From Chaetoderma sp. LZ-2023a (lineage: Eukaryota > Mollusca > Caudofoveata > Chaetodermatida > Chaetodermatidae): a stretch of DNA of 64,000 nucleotides. Under the pieces are notes generated by a model that searched no databases, was not told where the DNA came from, and worked only from the letters and a program-made list of their open reading frames with translations. Position numbers and translations under genes: made by a program. The stretch is taken from contig CM067369.1 in NCBI GenBank assembly GCA_034401795.1, positions 142,491,057-142,555,056 of the forward strand, in the 5' to 3' direction. Of this stretch, positions 12,351-24,765 are shown piece by piece; position 1 is the stretch's first letter; every line of letters begins with the position of its first letter.

Positions 12351-15300
12351 GTAGCACGGACCGACCGGACGGGTACTGACCATCCCAGCAAAGCTGGGTA
12401 CGGAACGGCCACTCCAGATTCGCTCCAAGCACACACGCCCTGGGTAGGATAGTGCGTATACATAGGCCCCATGAGAGAGGTTTTCGTTAAAACCGGCTAA
12501 GTCCAATAAAATATGTGGTGCACGCGCGTCAGAGCTCGGAATTGGAAGCGAGTGCATGCCTATAGTGTACCGAGTGGGTACTCGTAAATACCTTTAATTA
12601 TTCCGTTCTTGGTACCGATCAGGACCAGAATAAAATGAGTTTTCTAGAACTGTCAAGCATTTTAAAATCGGCCCAGAAATGGCCAAGTTATCTGCGAAAA
12701 TCCCCTTAAATTATCTTCAAAATATTGCTTTTGACTTCGTAATCGCGTGTATGCATAAATATATCTAGAATGTTTAGAACGTGGGAAATACGTCACTGAT
12801 CTAGCTGCACGCTGATTGGCTATTGCACGCCCGCTGATTGGCCGAGGTATCTGCCTCTGACGTCACGAGTAGTATAAAAGGGGTGAAAAATCGAGAATCA
12901 GCATCGCTGGTGTGAAAGCTGGCCCGCGCAGGACCTCTGGACCATCAGGACGGATGTAACTACTGACCTACAAGTGATTCTCACATATACCGGTCTCTTA
13001 CGGATCCCAGCACATCCATGGTCGTAGGACGTCCTCGGCTTCCACAAGTTTTTGGACACCCCCGGACGCCATCCGGGGGTAATAAACTGAATTTAAAGTT
13101 ATACTTTCCGCGTCCGGACTTTCCTAAGGGAGATTTTCCGAGAGCTGGCCGTGAGGGCCCGGGATGTAATCCTACAGAATGTATAGCTACGGTGATTCCT
13201 GGTGGATGACTCAGCGGATCTGCCAACCATGCTGAAAAGTGGACTTCAATTTCTGCACTGCATGTCATGTATGTTTTAATTAATTTTTTTACCACAGTCT
13301 GGTGGGACTTTGCTAGGTGCGTTGCAAGAGCTATGCGACGCATCCCGCACCGTATGCCAGTTATGTAACTGCTTAACATTATCAAGCCCTGTCTTCTAAC
13401 AGGCAAACTTCAACTTTACTACTTCCATCGCCGGATGGCTAACTTTCTCACTTCAGTATAAATTATAAATGCGCTACATAGATTATCTAATAGACATTAC
13501 TTCACTGCTCTGTTTCACTGTCCTGAGTCTGTACCGTGTCTACCCTGTCTGGAGGAGCCAGCTTGCGGAGACCTACCTGCAGAAATCAATTGCAGAGATC
13601 TGCCTGTGGAAACACTTCCAGCCTCAGCGAACGTGTCAGATCATGCTACGAATATGCTAGCACCTCAATTTCAGTAACATAGTAGCCTGTTCCATACCGA
13701 TGACTATTAGGTACTCAAGTAGCTATACTATTGTACATTTAATTATCATTTCCGTATTTGGTACTGATGACTAATAGGTACCTTCCCAGTCTTAGGACCG
13801 CAATTTATAATTTCTTTATTACTGTACATATTATCCTTGTTTACTGTAGGTGTTTTCAACTAGCCGCACCATTTAGGTTCATCAACCTGTGATATTTAGC
13901 TACCTCATTTAATTATATTCTAATTATTATATCTACTTATTGCATTGGTTAGTGTATATGGCAGATAACCATCCAGTTAATATGTTTTGTTTAATTGTAG
14001 AAATCTTTGGACCGCAGTACGCTAGGAAATACTAAACAGCAACATTTATATCCACATTACTTTATTCCCGCCATCATCAATTTTACACTGAGGTCACTGA
14101 CCGTGCTCTAATTGTTTGAGCCTGGCATGTTACTGACTAACCTTACTATTCAGCTCGATAGGATAGGTTAAAGTGGTTAGGGACAATCTCGTCGCTTAGA
14201 GACATATAGTCTATGCCTCGTTTCCAGTTGTTGCGGTAATGTAGCCCCGCACACTGGCAAGGTTGTATAAAATTGGCCAATTACCTATAGGGCCTCATAT
14301 ATCTTAAGTCATTGTCTCTGTCCACGATCCACCAGCCGTATGGCTTATTAATTGTTTGGACTCGCCATCAGCACGTTGATCGGATCTATTGGAGGTTTCT
14401 GAGCGGTGATGGTTAAAGTGCTTGATTGACATACATCTCGCCCCCCCCCGCCCTGTATCTTCGGATACTTGTTAGCTAGATAACCCTGCCAATGAAGGAA
14501 GCACTGCGAAAACATATAGATATAAATGTGAGTTAGTTGGTTTATTTACCGGCCCGCAGTGCATATCTGGGCATGTTGAAATTTAATCCTAACGACAGGT
14601 CAACTGTTAGATCCATAGGACTCGGTGACAGACGAGACGTGCATCTCCATCCAACTCGTTGCAGTGTCTGGGTGAGATCTTGCAATCCACCACGCCCTCA
14701 CGGGAAGGACGCTCATGGTGGATATTCACCTCTCCATCCCCACCATAACGACATGTTAGTAATCAAACTTGCTTGTGTGATACGTAGCCATTGTCCAGGT
14801 GATGTTTTATGTGGTTGCGGAGCAAGGTAGCTAGATTTTCATCGAATTTGGATGCCTTCTGTCGTAACATGTACGCATGCAGTCCTTGGAGGTAGATACT
14901 ATTCCAAAGCGACCTACAGGAAGCTGAGTGTCTGCGCCCATTTGGACAACTGTATCTAAAGATAGGTAGGAATCCCTGCCACTTGCGGCCAAAGCTAGTT
15001 TTCGTTTCTAACAACTAATTGGTAGGTTAGACTGTAGCAGAAGGCCCGCATAAATAAAATGGCATCAACCAATACAGTATCTTTGGACCTGCATAAGACG
15101 GTGACTTGGGAATTCTTCGGAAATTGTTCATCCCATCTTCATGTAAACCAGTATGCATCACATGAATTAATGGTTTCACTAGGATCTCCACTTAGCATTT
15201 TTCTGTTGACCAAAAGAGTGGCCCTTTTTTACCAGCTCTTTTTCTCCGCTTTGGCATTGAAGGCATTTTCCTGTGATGGAGGCCCGTGTGAGGCACTTTC

Positions 15301-15836
15301 CTCGTGCAACAACAATATTTTCTTTGTGTGTTAGGGGTACATTAGCTTATATTAAGCTACTCGGTGACATCGTTGTGGATGCTTCTCTTGCGGGGATACC
15401 TCTGCGGATTCAAGAACCTGTGTGGTACCTCCGGCGACACTACGTGGAAAGAACACCAGTTAGCTATATATTGTGTATTATTGTGTGCTCATTTATTGTC
15501 AAACGATCATCTTGTTTGTATAGTATATATTAATATTTCTACTGTTTTAATTACACATTGTTCCATTCTCTAAATTAGTATGGACAGACATACCGGTGAC
15601 ACAAATATTTGGGACGACACCGTATGGTTCAATCTTGGCGGCAATGGTCGCACAGCCCCACTGGAACATCAGTGTTCCACCGGTTCTAGAAGCCAGTCTT
15701 TGTATTTCTCGAAGAGACGTCATACGGGATCCGCAACCCTGAGATCCGCTGCTAACCAGCCATCCCGGTCATTGTGCACTTGCGGTGCGTTGGGCAGAAA
15801 CCTAATGGTGGACCAGTATGTAACCCCATGAGATAC
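12351..15836 (+). mobile_element. Long LTR-like sequence, copy A (~3.5 kb), fossil
   Basis: It starts TGTAGCACGGACCG and ends GAGATACA. Its whole length can be matched, piece by piece, to the reverse complement of 15986-19468, for example the segment with ATTTCAGTAACAT near 13668 and the one with GACACAAATATTTGGGAC near 15600. Short TGTAGC/GCTACA ends and a promoter-like patch (12805-12885: ATTGG boxes, TGACGTCA, TATAAAAGGGG) suggest an unusually long LTR. No long reading frame. A long foldback element is the alternative. Old by divergence. Confidence 0.6.
12805..12885 (+). promoter_or_regulatory. Promoter-like cluster in LTR-like copy A
   Basis: Two ATTGGC (inverted CCAAT) boxes, a full CRE TGACGTCA and GTATAAAAGGGG lie in order within 80 bp, a plausible RNA polymerase II core promoter reading rightwards. 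The solo LTR at 21.56 kb has a similar arrangement, ATTGG, GACGTCAT and AGTATAAAAGGGG near 22543. Confidence 0.5.
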
Positions 15837-15985
15837 AATACCCCTGTAATGGATGGTTACATACCACAGCTATGATTGGCTAATTACTACAACTATGGCT
15901 GGTTAGCTACCAGTGATATGGCTAGCTAATTACCACAGCTATGGCTGGCATCTTAAGATTACTATGGCTGATTGTGTAGCTCACG
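15837..15985. repeat. Minisatellite spacer between the inverted arms
   Basis: About six units of AGCTATGGCTGGTTAATTAC type, the same repeat and orientation as 12160-12345. It separates the inner ends of the two LTR-like copies. Confidence 0.8.
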
Positions 15986-17932
15986 GGGTAGTGTCGGACC
16001 ATTCTGGTGTATCATGTCGACTCGCGGTGCCGCAAGTGCACGCTGAATGATGACGCTGGTTAGCATCCGGTCTCGGGGTGACGGATCCTGTACGAGACTG
16101 CCCTGTGGGTAACAAAACCCGGCTCCTAAGACCAGTGGAACTCAATCATTCCAGTGGGGTCGTGCGACCATCATCGCGAACATTAAATACAATGGTCTCA
16201 TCCCAAGAATTTGTGTCACCAGTATGCCTGCCCATAGCAATTTCGTGATCTATGGACTTAAAAGATTTGATTTGGTGACCTAAAAATATACGTCTATACA
16301 ATGATTTTACCTAAACAATTATGAGTATGTTAGATAAAACTAAATAAGAGCATACGAAAATATGAGACACAGAGACAGGCAGATGAACTTTTAAACATGG
16401 GGCTCCCGGAGGTACCACACAGACTCGTAGGTCCGCAGAGGTATCCCCACAAGGGAGGCTCCCGTACACGAGACTTAACTAATTAACTTAATATAAGTTA
16501 TTATACCTCTAAGCTGAAAGGATGAAGATTATCTCGGACGAAAAGCTATGTGCCTCACACGGGCACTACTAGTGCTAATTTGGGTGAGGAGTATTATCCT
16601 CGTGTGGGCCGTTAGTCGCTGAATCCTTATGAGAGGCAAGTGCCTCGCACGGGCCTCCGTCTCGGGAAAGGGTCGCCACTGCTTAAAGCGGGAGAAGAGT
16701 AGTATGCAAAAATGGGCCCACTCTAATATTTCAACCAAAAATGCTTGAAAAAGAAAAGACCATACCTAGTGAGATTATGACTATAGGGTTGTGTGCTGTT
16801 TTACGTGAAGACAGGACGAACGATTCCCGAAGGATTCCCATGTCACTGTCTTATGTGATTCTTAGTATGCTGAATTAGTAGTCACCGCTTTATTTATGCA
16901 GGCCTTCTGCTTTGCTTAATTAGCTTTTCAGTTTTTAGAAATAAGAACTATTTTAGGCCGCAAATGGCTGGTATCTACCTAGCTATTAGACATGGCTATC
17001 ATTGAGAACTGATGCCCTAAGACATCAATACTGAAGACAGCACTCATACATGTTACTTAGTAAGATCTCTGAACTGGATAAGAATCCGAACATCTTGCTC
17101 CGTAACCACATAAAACGTCACAGGACATAGGTTACTTTTCACGAAAGCATTATTAGGCAACTGATCTATCATTATGGTGTGGGTAAGAGAGACGAATACC
17201 CACCGTAAATGTCCTTCCCGTGAGGGCGTGGCAGATCTAAATATCATGCCCAGACATTTTTATGGAATTCGGTGGGGATACGCATCTCGCCCATCACCGG
17301 GTCTATGAAACTAACCGTTTAACCTGTCATTAGGTTTATATACAAGTTGCCCAGTTTTGCATTGCGGTGTGGGAGGATTGTTCAGCAAATAAAATAATAA
17401 TTAAAATATGTGTTCGCAGTGCTTTCCTACATTGGCAATGGTGCTAACTACTAAGTATCCGAGGATACAGAGGGAATATATGTGATACCACACCCTGGCC
17501 ACCACCGCTCGGAAACCCCAATAGTTTCCCAGAGTCGGATCAGCCCATGGTGCGGATAGGGACATCCAAACAATTAAGAAGCCACAAGGCTGAGTGGAGC
17601 ATGAAGAGAGCCAAAATCTTGGAGTTATGAGTCTTGCCGGAGTGCGGGGCTAAATTATCGCACTGCTGGAAGAGAAGACTATACTACAGATTTCTTAACG
17701 AAGAAAGTGTCTCTAACCATATTAAACATATTCTATCGAGCTGAATAGAAACGGTTTAGTTGGTAGCATGCCGGGCTAAACAAAGTTATAGCACGGACAG
17801 CGACCTCAGTAAAAAATTGTTGGTGGCGGGAGGAAGTGCTGCATATATGTTGCTGTATAGTGTTTCCTACGTGCACTGCAGTCCTATATTTTCTATGAAT
17901 AAACAAAACATATGAACTGATGGCCACTGGCC

Positions 17933-17963
<31 letters not shown>

Positions 17964-19468
17964 AACTAACCAGAACAATCAATACAGTGTAATATGATCA
18001 GAATTATATATCTTAGTACAGGTTAACGAACCTACTATGGTGCAGTTAGTGAGAATAATTATAAACATATACAGAAATTATAACTAGTGGTCCTAAGACT
18101 GGTACAGTACCTTTTAGTCATCGGGACCGTTTATACGGATACAATATCATTAAAAGAGTACATTTAGCGGAATAATTAAAATGTGAAGTATAGTTACTTG
18201 AATATTCGGTAGCCATTCTTAAGTTAGGCTATCATGTTACTGAAATTGATACATCATCCTGTGTGTTGATGCATTCTCATGAAGCTGGAATGTTCCCGCA
18301 AGTTGGTTCCGCAAACAGGATTCCCGCAAGAACACTCATGGCGGGAGTACACCGCTCAGCACTGTAAGCCTAATGGAATGTCTAACGAGTAGTCAGCAAG
18401 GGATACAATAGCATTACTGCTGTGAAGAATGTTCCCGTACACCGATGGCACGGATGGAAGTTGACAACCTGATCACAAGCGGGGTTTGTTGGATGTAGAT
18501 AAAGATACAAAACAAAGCGTAACGGTGCTGGGTACGTCAGCCAGCTCTGAAGATGCACCGGGCAGAGTTTACTTGCTGCGGTCGAAAGTTAGAAGAACCT
18601 ACACAACATTAGTGCGGTAACAGTTAAAATACCACTTTTAGGCGTGGCTGGCAGATCCAGCGAGTCATCCATCAAAGAACATCCTGCCCATACATCTGTA
18701 GACTCACATATTCAGGCCGTAAAGGCCTCACCGCAAGTTCGTGTTCCGAAGTAGATATTGATATTCGTGAATGATAGTTAGAAAGTTCCAAAGTGCTCCC
18801 GCAAGTAGGAAGTTACAAAATTGTTTTAGTGCGGTGGGTTGGCTACTGCTAGCTACGGGAGAGAAACCAACAGAAAGCGAAGTTATATGCGTACTCTCTG
18901 ACGATCATAGCTAGTACAGGTCCAACCTGTTCGGCACCTGGCTGAGGATGCTCTCGATCTCTGGATCGCGTCATTCGAGCAACAGCCAATCAGCGCGTAG
19001 CTAATAATAGCACAATCGAATGTTCTAGAACATTCTAGAAGTTTTGTGTCCACGTGGTTATGACGTCACGGCAATATTTTGAAGATAATCAAGAAAGGTT
19101 TTCCATGGATAACTCAGCCATTTCTTAACCGGTTTTGAAATGGTTTACAGATTTAAAAAGCCCGTCGAATTCTGGTCTTGATTAATGCCAGACTCAACGG
19201 GAACAGGTAATCAAAAAGGATTACAGGGTACCATCTCGGGACACTAAAAGCGCCATCCTATCTTGGTCGTAAACTACGTGCTCCATCAAAAATAGCATCC
19301 AAGCGTGCGCCAGCGCACTATGCACTTTAACGATCTCTCCCATAGGCCTATATACGCTTATGGCTCTACCCAGGGGGGCGTGTTCAGGGAACGAATCCAG
19401 GACGGCGGCGCATACCCAGCTTAGCTGGTACGTCAGGTACCCGACCGGTCGATCCGAACTACACCTGT
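15986..19468 (-). mobile_element. Long LTR-like sequence, copy B (~3.5 kb), fossil
   Basis: Read on the minus strand it begins TGTAGTTCGGATCG at 19468 and ends GTGAGCTACA near 15986, and it parallels copy A along its full length with many substitutions and small length differences. The ATTGG and GACGTCA boxes of the promoter-like patch are partly kept. Open frames here have no recognisable domain. It includes a short (TA)n tract near 17935-17961. Confidence 0.6.
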
Positions 19469-19470
19469 TA

Positions 19471-19765
19471 CAAAAGTGTCCAGAAACAAGCGTGCATGCG
19501 CAAGTGGACAGACACAAGCGTGCAGACACAAGCCCACAAGCACACAGACACAAACTCAGCAATACAAGTGTGTATGCCCAAGTGACAGATACAAGCTCGC
19601 AGACACAAGCACCCAGATACAAGTGCTTAAACACAAGCGCCAAGATGCAAGCGCCCAGACACACATGCACAGAGACAAGCCCACCGACCCAAGCGGACAG
19701 ACATATGTGCGCAGACATAAGCGCACAGACACAAGCGCACAGACACACGTGCACAGTCGCAATTA
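19471..19765. repeat. Minisatellite, ~14-bp unit with core ACAGACACAAGCGC
   Basis: About 20 imperfect units directly outside the end of LTR-like copy B. It yields long, cysteine- or histidine-rich frames on both strands that are artefacts. Confidence 0.9.
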
Positions 19766-20084
19766 AAATATATATCAATATATGCAGGTATTTATGGCGA
19801 CGTTTAATATACGACGGTAATTAAAACGTTGTGTGTCATCGGCGACATTAATTCTAAGCGACACCGCCCTATTTATGTCGCCCTTTAAAATGATTTTTAT
19901 AAAGATCGCGATTACGCAAGCATATTATTCCAGTTATATTTGATTTGTCCATATTAATGTCACCCTTTAAAATGATTTCGGGCACGTGGTGTCTGAAAGC
20001 ATTGTGCCACATGTCTATGTCTAGAGAATGTGTGTTTCTCTCTCTGTGTGTCAGAAATGTACGCATACGTGTTAGTGAGGGCTT

Positions 20085-21065
20085 AAATAGGCCTTAGCCT
20101 GGCTTGACTAGGCCTTACCTAATCCTTAATTAGTCCTTAGCCAGGACTTCCTAGGCCTTACCTAAGCCTTAGTCAGGCTTGACTAGGCATTACATAGGCC
20201 TTAGCCAGGATTTGATAGGCATTACCGAGGCAGTACCTATGCATTAGCTAGGTCTTAGTCAGGCATGATTAGGCTTTACTTAGGCCGAAATTAAGCCATA
20301 GCTGAGCTTAGATAGGCCTTACATAGGCCATGGACAGACCTGACCGAGGCCTTACATTGACCTTAACCAGGCTTTGCTTGCCCTTACCTAAGCCTTAACC
20401 AGGCTTTGCTTGTCCTTAGTGAGGCTTGGCTAGGCCCTACCCAGAAATTTTCTAAGCCTTAGCTGAGCTTGGCTAGGCCTTACATAGATAGGAGCTAGGT
20501 TTTCTAGGCATTAGATAGGATTATCTAGCCCTTGTATAGGCCTTATTTAGTCTTTAGCCATGATTTGCTAGGCCGTACCGATGCCTTACATAAGCCTTGG
20601 CCAAGTTTGACTAGTCCTTACATACGCCCTTAGTCAGACTTGAGCAGGCCTTACCCAGGCGTTAGCTAAGCTTTGCTAGGCTGTAGCTAGGTCTTAGCCA
20701 ACGTTGAATAGGTCTTACCTAGGCCTTACTTAGTCCTTAGCTAGGATTTGCTAGACCTTACCAATGCCTTACCTAAGCCTTAGCCAGACATGACTAGGCC
20801 TTAACTAGACCTTAGTCTGGCTTTGCTTGGCCTTAGCTACGCCTTAGTCAGGCTTAACTAGGCAATACCTAGGACTTACTTAGGCCTTAGTCAAGCTGTG
20901 TTTGGCCTTAGGTAGGCTTGACTAACAATAGACAAGGCATCCGTAAGGCCTAGGAAAGCCTGGCTACGGATTATTTAAGGCCTAGGTATGGCCTATTCAA
21001 GCCTGGCTAATGCCTAGATAAGGCAGAGCAAAGCCTGACTACGGCATAGGTAATGCCTAGTACAA
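20085..21065. repeat. Minisatellite, ~30-bp unit with core TAGGCCTTACCTAAGCCTTA
   Basis: About 30 diverged units (TAGGCCTTA / AGCCAGGCTTGAC). From about 20925 to the end the orientation flips (AAGGCCTAGG / AAGCCTGGCTA), giving the array an inverted tail, like the minisatellite at 12.16 kb. Confidence 0.9.
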
Positions 21066-21191
21066 AAATACAAACCAAATATGATAATTTGATTACGACA
21101 TACGGAATATTCAGTTAGATATTTTGAATTGATTAGCCTGGAAGCCGGTCCAGTCAAAATGTTTTCAAAAAATTCAACATCCGTCCTCTAT

Positions 21192-21192
21192 G

Positions 21193-21246
<54 letters not shown>
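21192..21246. repeat. (AAT)n microsatellite
   Basis: A pure run of AAT triplets. Confidence 0.97.
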
Positions 21247-21249
<3 letters not shown>

Positions 21250-21563
21250 TTCCTCAAAACTATGTCAATAAATCAGAATCAGAGTACCTACCTATATGTA
21301 GTTAGCCAGTAATTTGTTCATAGAAAGCAACTCTATAGCTTATACATTACTAACACCTATATGTCATGACTGCTAAGTACTGTCTCAATAGTCACTGCTG
21401 TAGGATAACTATTGAATGCATATGACAATTATCACTAACTAGGTATTAACAGGATAGTGTACTGACTTCTACTTACCTTAACCAGTAAGCCTAAATGTGC
21501 ATAGGCCTTATGGAAAAATTATCTTCAATTAGCACACTATAGTCTGTTGCATGCTTATGTACA

Positions 21564-23060
21564 TGTTGTAGATATCGGATTGTCCGGTGGGGGAGTCATG
21601 ACCCTGTGGACATCTTATATTTATGAGTAAGACCTTGATGAAATTAATATTTGAAAATACCAGGTGAGCTAATGGACGGAGTAGCACGCATCATACTATA
21701 TAGTACGTAGAAGGGCTGCTGCACTGGTTGACATGGACCGGTGCTGCCGCAACAACAGTTTCTCACGAAACTGATGCATACATGATAACCATATTAAGTA
21801 AGAGTTGGAATTGTAGTAGGATAGAATAGAGTAGAACCCACGGTTCTGGTTTGATGGTATCTGTCAATAGTTGAAGATTAAAAGTTGGTGATGTGAGATC
21901 GGCACACACTTTCAGAGTATTCAGCAGTCATTTTGGGCAATAGTTTAGAAAATAGTACAGAGACAGGTTTAGACGGAACAGACAAAAAGAATGGTTAAAA
22001 GGTTGAGTGATAGAGTCAAAAGGTTGACTGACAAGAGAATTATCAACTCCCTATAGAAACTACAACAACACCAGCTGGCAATGAGATCATACAGCTCATG
22101 TGCTATTAACCATCGTATCCTACAGGCTTATTCGCAATAAGCAATAGGCAGGACATGGACAAGGTAGCGTCCTGTAGGAGTGATTGACACTAACGAAGTT
22201 TGTGTATAAACTAACTGTCAGTCAAAAATAGGATATCTAAATCGAGACGAATTTGTATATCAACTATATGTCACTCACAGAGTGACATGCTAACACAACG
22301 GATGAGGTAATGTTGTTGGTTAGCTGACAGGTCTCATCAAATCAGAACCAACCCAAACCGCAAGTGCTAGGAAAAAGGCACCCTCTTGAGGAGGGGGGGG
22401 GGGGGGGTCGGAGATTTGATTGGTTAAGAGGACGTCATAATCTAAAGATAGCATGTGAGCGAATGATGGAGAGGTGAAACCATTATGTAAGTTTCTATTA
22501 TTAGGCATTACCAAACGAGGATAGAATCGAAACTTAGGAGAGTATAAAAGGGGCACTTTGCCTTTTATCGAGAGTTCTGTTCTGGTCCGTAGCCTTGGTT
22601 CGCATCGAAAAGCTAGCTCTGAATAAATTGGAGTAGGAGTTAGCTAGTTAGGTTGATAAATTATAGCAGTAATATATATCACCGTTAGATAGGAAACAGA
22701 AGTTTTAAGTAAAGTAGTTAAAATTTAGTCAAACTCTTATAAGTATTATCTTTTCGGTAGTGGCAGTAAAAGCCACCCTTAGTATAGTGTACAGTTAGAT
22801 TTATTAAAGTCAGAACCTTGATAACCTCAAGGCAAGAGTTTTGTTGTAATATTAATTCTGGAATCTACGGAAGACCACTGTAGCGTACCTGCAAGTTCTG
22901 GTAATCAGTCAGATCAGGCCCGGATATCAAGTACAAATATCGTGAAATTCATCTATAAACGAGGCGAGCTGATATCCATCTCTTTCGTTCTCGGTAAGGT
23001 AGGTTGTCGCAGCAACCTTACGTACAAGCCTTATCCAAAACGGAAGAGACTTCATAATCA
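21564..23060 (+). mobile_element. Solo LTR of the 38-45 kb Gypsy family, fossil
   Basis: It starts TGTTGTAGATATCGG and ends GAGACTTCATAATCA. Its length matches the reverse complement of the LTR at 38155-39700, including GGGAGTCATGACCCT near the start, TGCTAGG and TTTGATTGGT, and a closely shared last 170 bp with TCTTTCGTTCTCGGTAAGG. A core promoter patch lies near 22430-22560 (ATTGG, GACGTCAT, TATAAAAGGGG). No internal coding region borders it and no target duplication is clear, so it is an old solo LTR in the opposite orientation to the 38-kb copy. A run of G lies near 22391. Confidence 0.85.
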
Positions 23061-23124
23061 ATTATACCAGCTAAGAACCTATAAGTAGCATCGAATCTTG
23101 AAGATAGACACCAAAAATCTTCAA

Positions 23125-23127
23125 TGT

Positions 23128-23162
<35 letters not shown>
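23125..23162. repeat. (AG)n microsatellite
   Basis: Pure GA dinucleotide run. Confidence 0.95.
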
Positions 23163-23164
<2 letters not shown>

Positions 23165-23534
23165 ACTTATAAGTCATATCTAGCATGAACTCATGTAACA
23201 ACTCATGTCCTGTATGTAATTGATATTAATTAATTGCACCTATATTATTAATTGTGGGTTAGTTAGGACTTAGTTTATATAGCCACAATCACCAGTTCTG
23301 CAGTTAATCGCTTCTGTTTCCCACCCAAGAGAGCTAGCTTTATTTAATTGTGAGGGATGCGGGGCATGGTGGGGGGGGGGGCGATATTGCTACACCACTG
23401 AACCAAACCTGAGATATAGACCACACAGTTTGAATAATCTCACACATTCCCATGGGAAAACGTCCCAGTGGCAACTGACACATAGTCCTGGTAGAAGGAA
23501 ACACGTCCATGATATACTACTTGTGTGTGGAATC

Positions 23535-23785
23535 GATGTCGGAATATTGGGCTGTCGGAATAATGGGTTTTTTAAAGAACGGGTGTTGTCGCAATATAGT
23601 ACTGTCGGAGCATTTGGTCTAAATGTCAGTATATTGAACTGTCGGAATGATGGGCTGTCAGAATAATGGGCTCTCGGAATATTGGGTTAGATTATCGGAA
23701 TAACGGGTTGTCGGAAATTCGGAATATTGGGTTAAATTGTCGGAATAATGGGTTGTCGGAATATTGGGCTGTCGGAATGATGATG
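23535..23785 (-). repeat. Minisatellite, unit core GGGCTGTCGGAATAATG
   Basis: Reverse-orientation array of the unit seen at 3505-3700, with about a dozen imperfect units separated by TTGGGTTAAATT-type variants. It ends at a GATGCTGCCAG edge comparable to the other array. Confidence 0.85.
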
Positions 23786-23818
23786 CTGCCAGTTGTATTT
23801 GGTGGCTCCGAGTAGGGC

Positions 23819-23924
23819 GAATTCCAAGGCTCTGTGCTGGTGTGTCTTCTGGGCGACTTTTACAGACAGCGGAATTCCAAGGCTCTGTGCTGGTGTGTCT
23901 TCTGGGCGACTTTTACAGACAGCG
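23819..23924. repeat. Exact 53-bp tandem duplication
   Basis: The unit starting GAATTCCAAGGCTCTGTGCT at 23819 is repeated from 23872 without visible mismatch, immediately beyond the minisatellite. Confidence 0.9.
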
Positions 23925-24189
23925 GCAACGTATTACACACCTTGTATAGCGCATCATTGGAGGTTATGCTGTCGGGCCACCGGCAATAGGCTTAATTCAA
24001 GTGTGTGCACTAACAAAACCTCACACCCCTTGAAACGGGCCAAAATCATCATGTCTAACCAATGTAAATGATAGAACTCATTGACCGCTTCTCAACAGAA
24101 TATTAAAATGAGCGTAATTGATCAAAGATTGTTGCTGTCCGTGACACCAACAGTTTTCAACAAGCAGTCTAAAGATTAGTATTTACATT

Positions 24190-24765
24190 ATTAGCTCGCC
24201 GGGCCTGAAAGGCCAAGTGAACTTATGCCATGGCGCCCGTCCGCCATCCGTCAACTTTTCGTTTAAACGACTTCTCAAGAACCGCTGGGCCGATTTCAAC
24301 TATATTTGGCAGGAAGCATCCTTAGGGCATTTTTAGAAATGTCTTTAAAAATCTTCTCCAAAACAGCCTGGGGGATCAATTCAAAACGCATGAAATATCT
24401 AGTGCAAGAGCTGCCCCGAATTTGTTCAAGGGAACTTAATTGATTGGCCAAATGGTTTGGCGGCCATCTTGGATACCCTATTTTTTGCCATAACAACTCC
24501 AGAACCACTAGGCGGATTAGGCCGAAAGTTGGGAGATATCATTAGGCACTGAGTGTCATTAAAGTTTTTTCAATGGAAGGAGCTATGTCAGAAACATGGC
24601 CGCAGCGGACCAATCAAAATGTAGCGTGTTTGGCAGCCCTATTGGACTTGTAAAAATGTCCACAAACTCATTTAAAAGACTACTCCTAAACTATCCACCA
24701 ACAATTTTGACAGAAATGCATAGTGCTCCAGGCGAGCGACACAGGCCCCTTGGGCCTCTTGTTTA
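24190..24765 (+). repeat. Interspersed repeat resembling a common bivalve family
   Basis: It begins TTAGCTCGCCGGGCCTGAAAG and ends ACAGGCCCCTTGGGCCTCTT. The GGCCTGAAAGGCC and GGCCCCTTGGGCC ends are short palindromes. Wording such as CCGTCCGCCATCCGTCAAC and CTCAAGAACC is what I remember from repeats abundant in bivalves; this cannot be verified here. No coding frame. A fragment of its end is at 3823. Confidence 0.65.

Noticed and set aside
12981-13406. 141-codon minus-strand frame
   Set aside because: It lies in an LTR-like arm, is not conserved in the other arm and has no recognisable domain.
19221-19824. 185- and 154-codon frames rich in Cys or His/Thr
   Set aside because: They are produced by the 14-bp minisatellite and its edge; no domain and both strands equally open.
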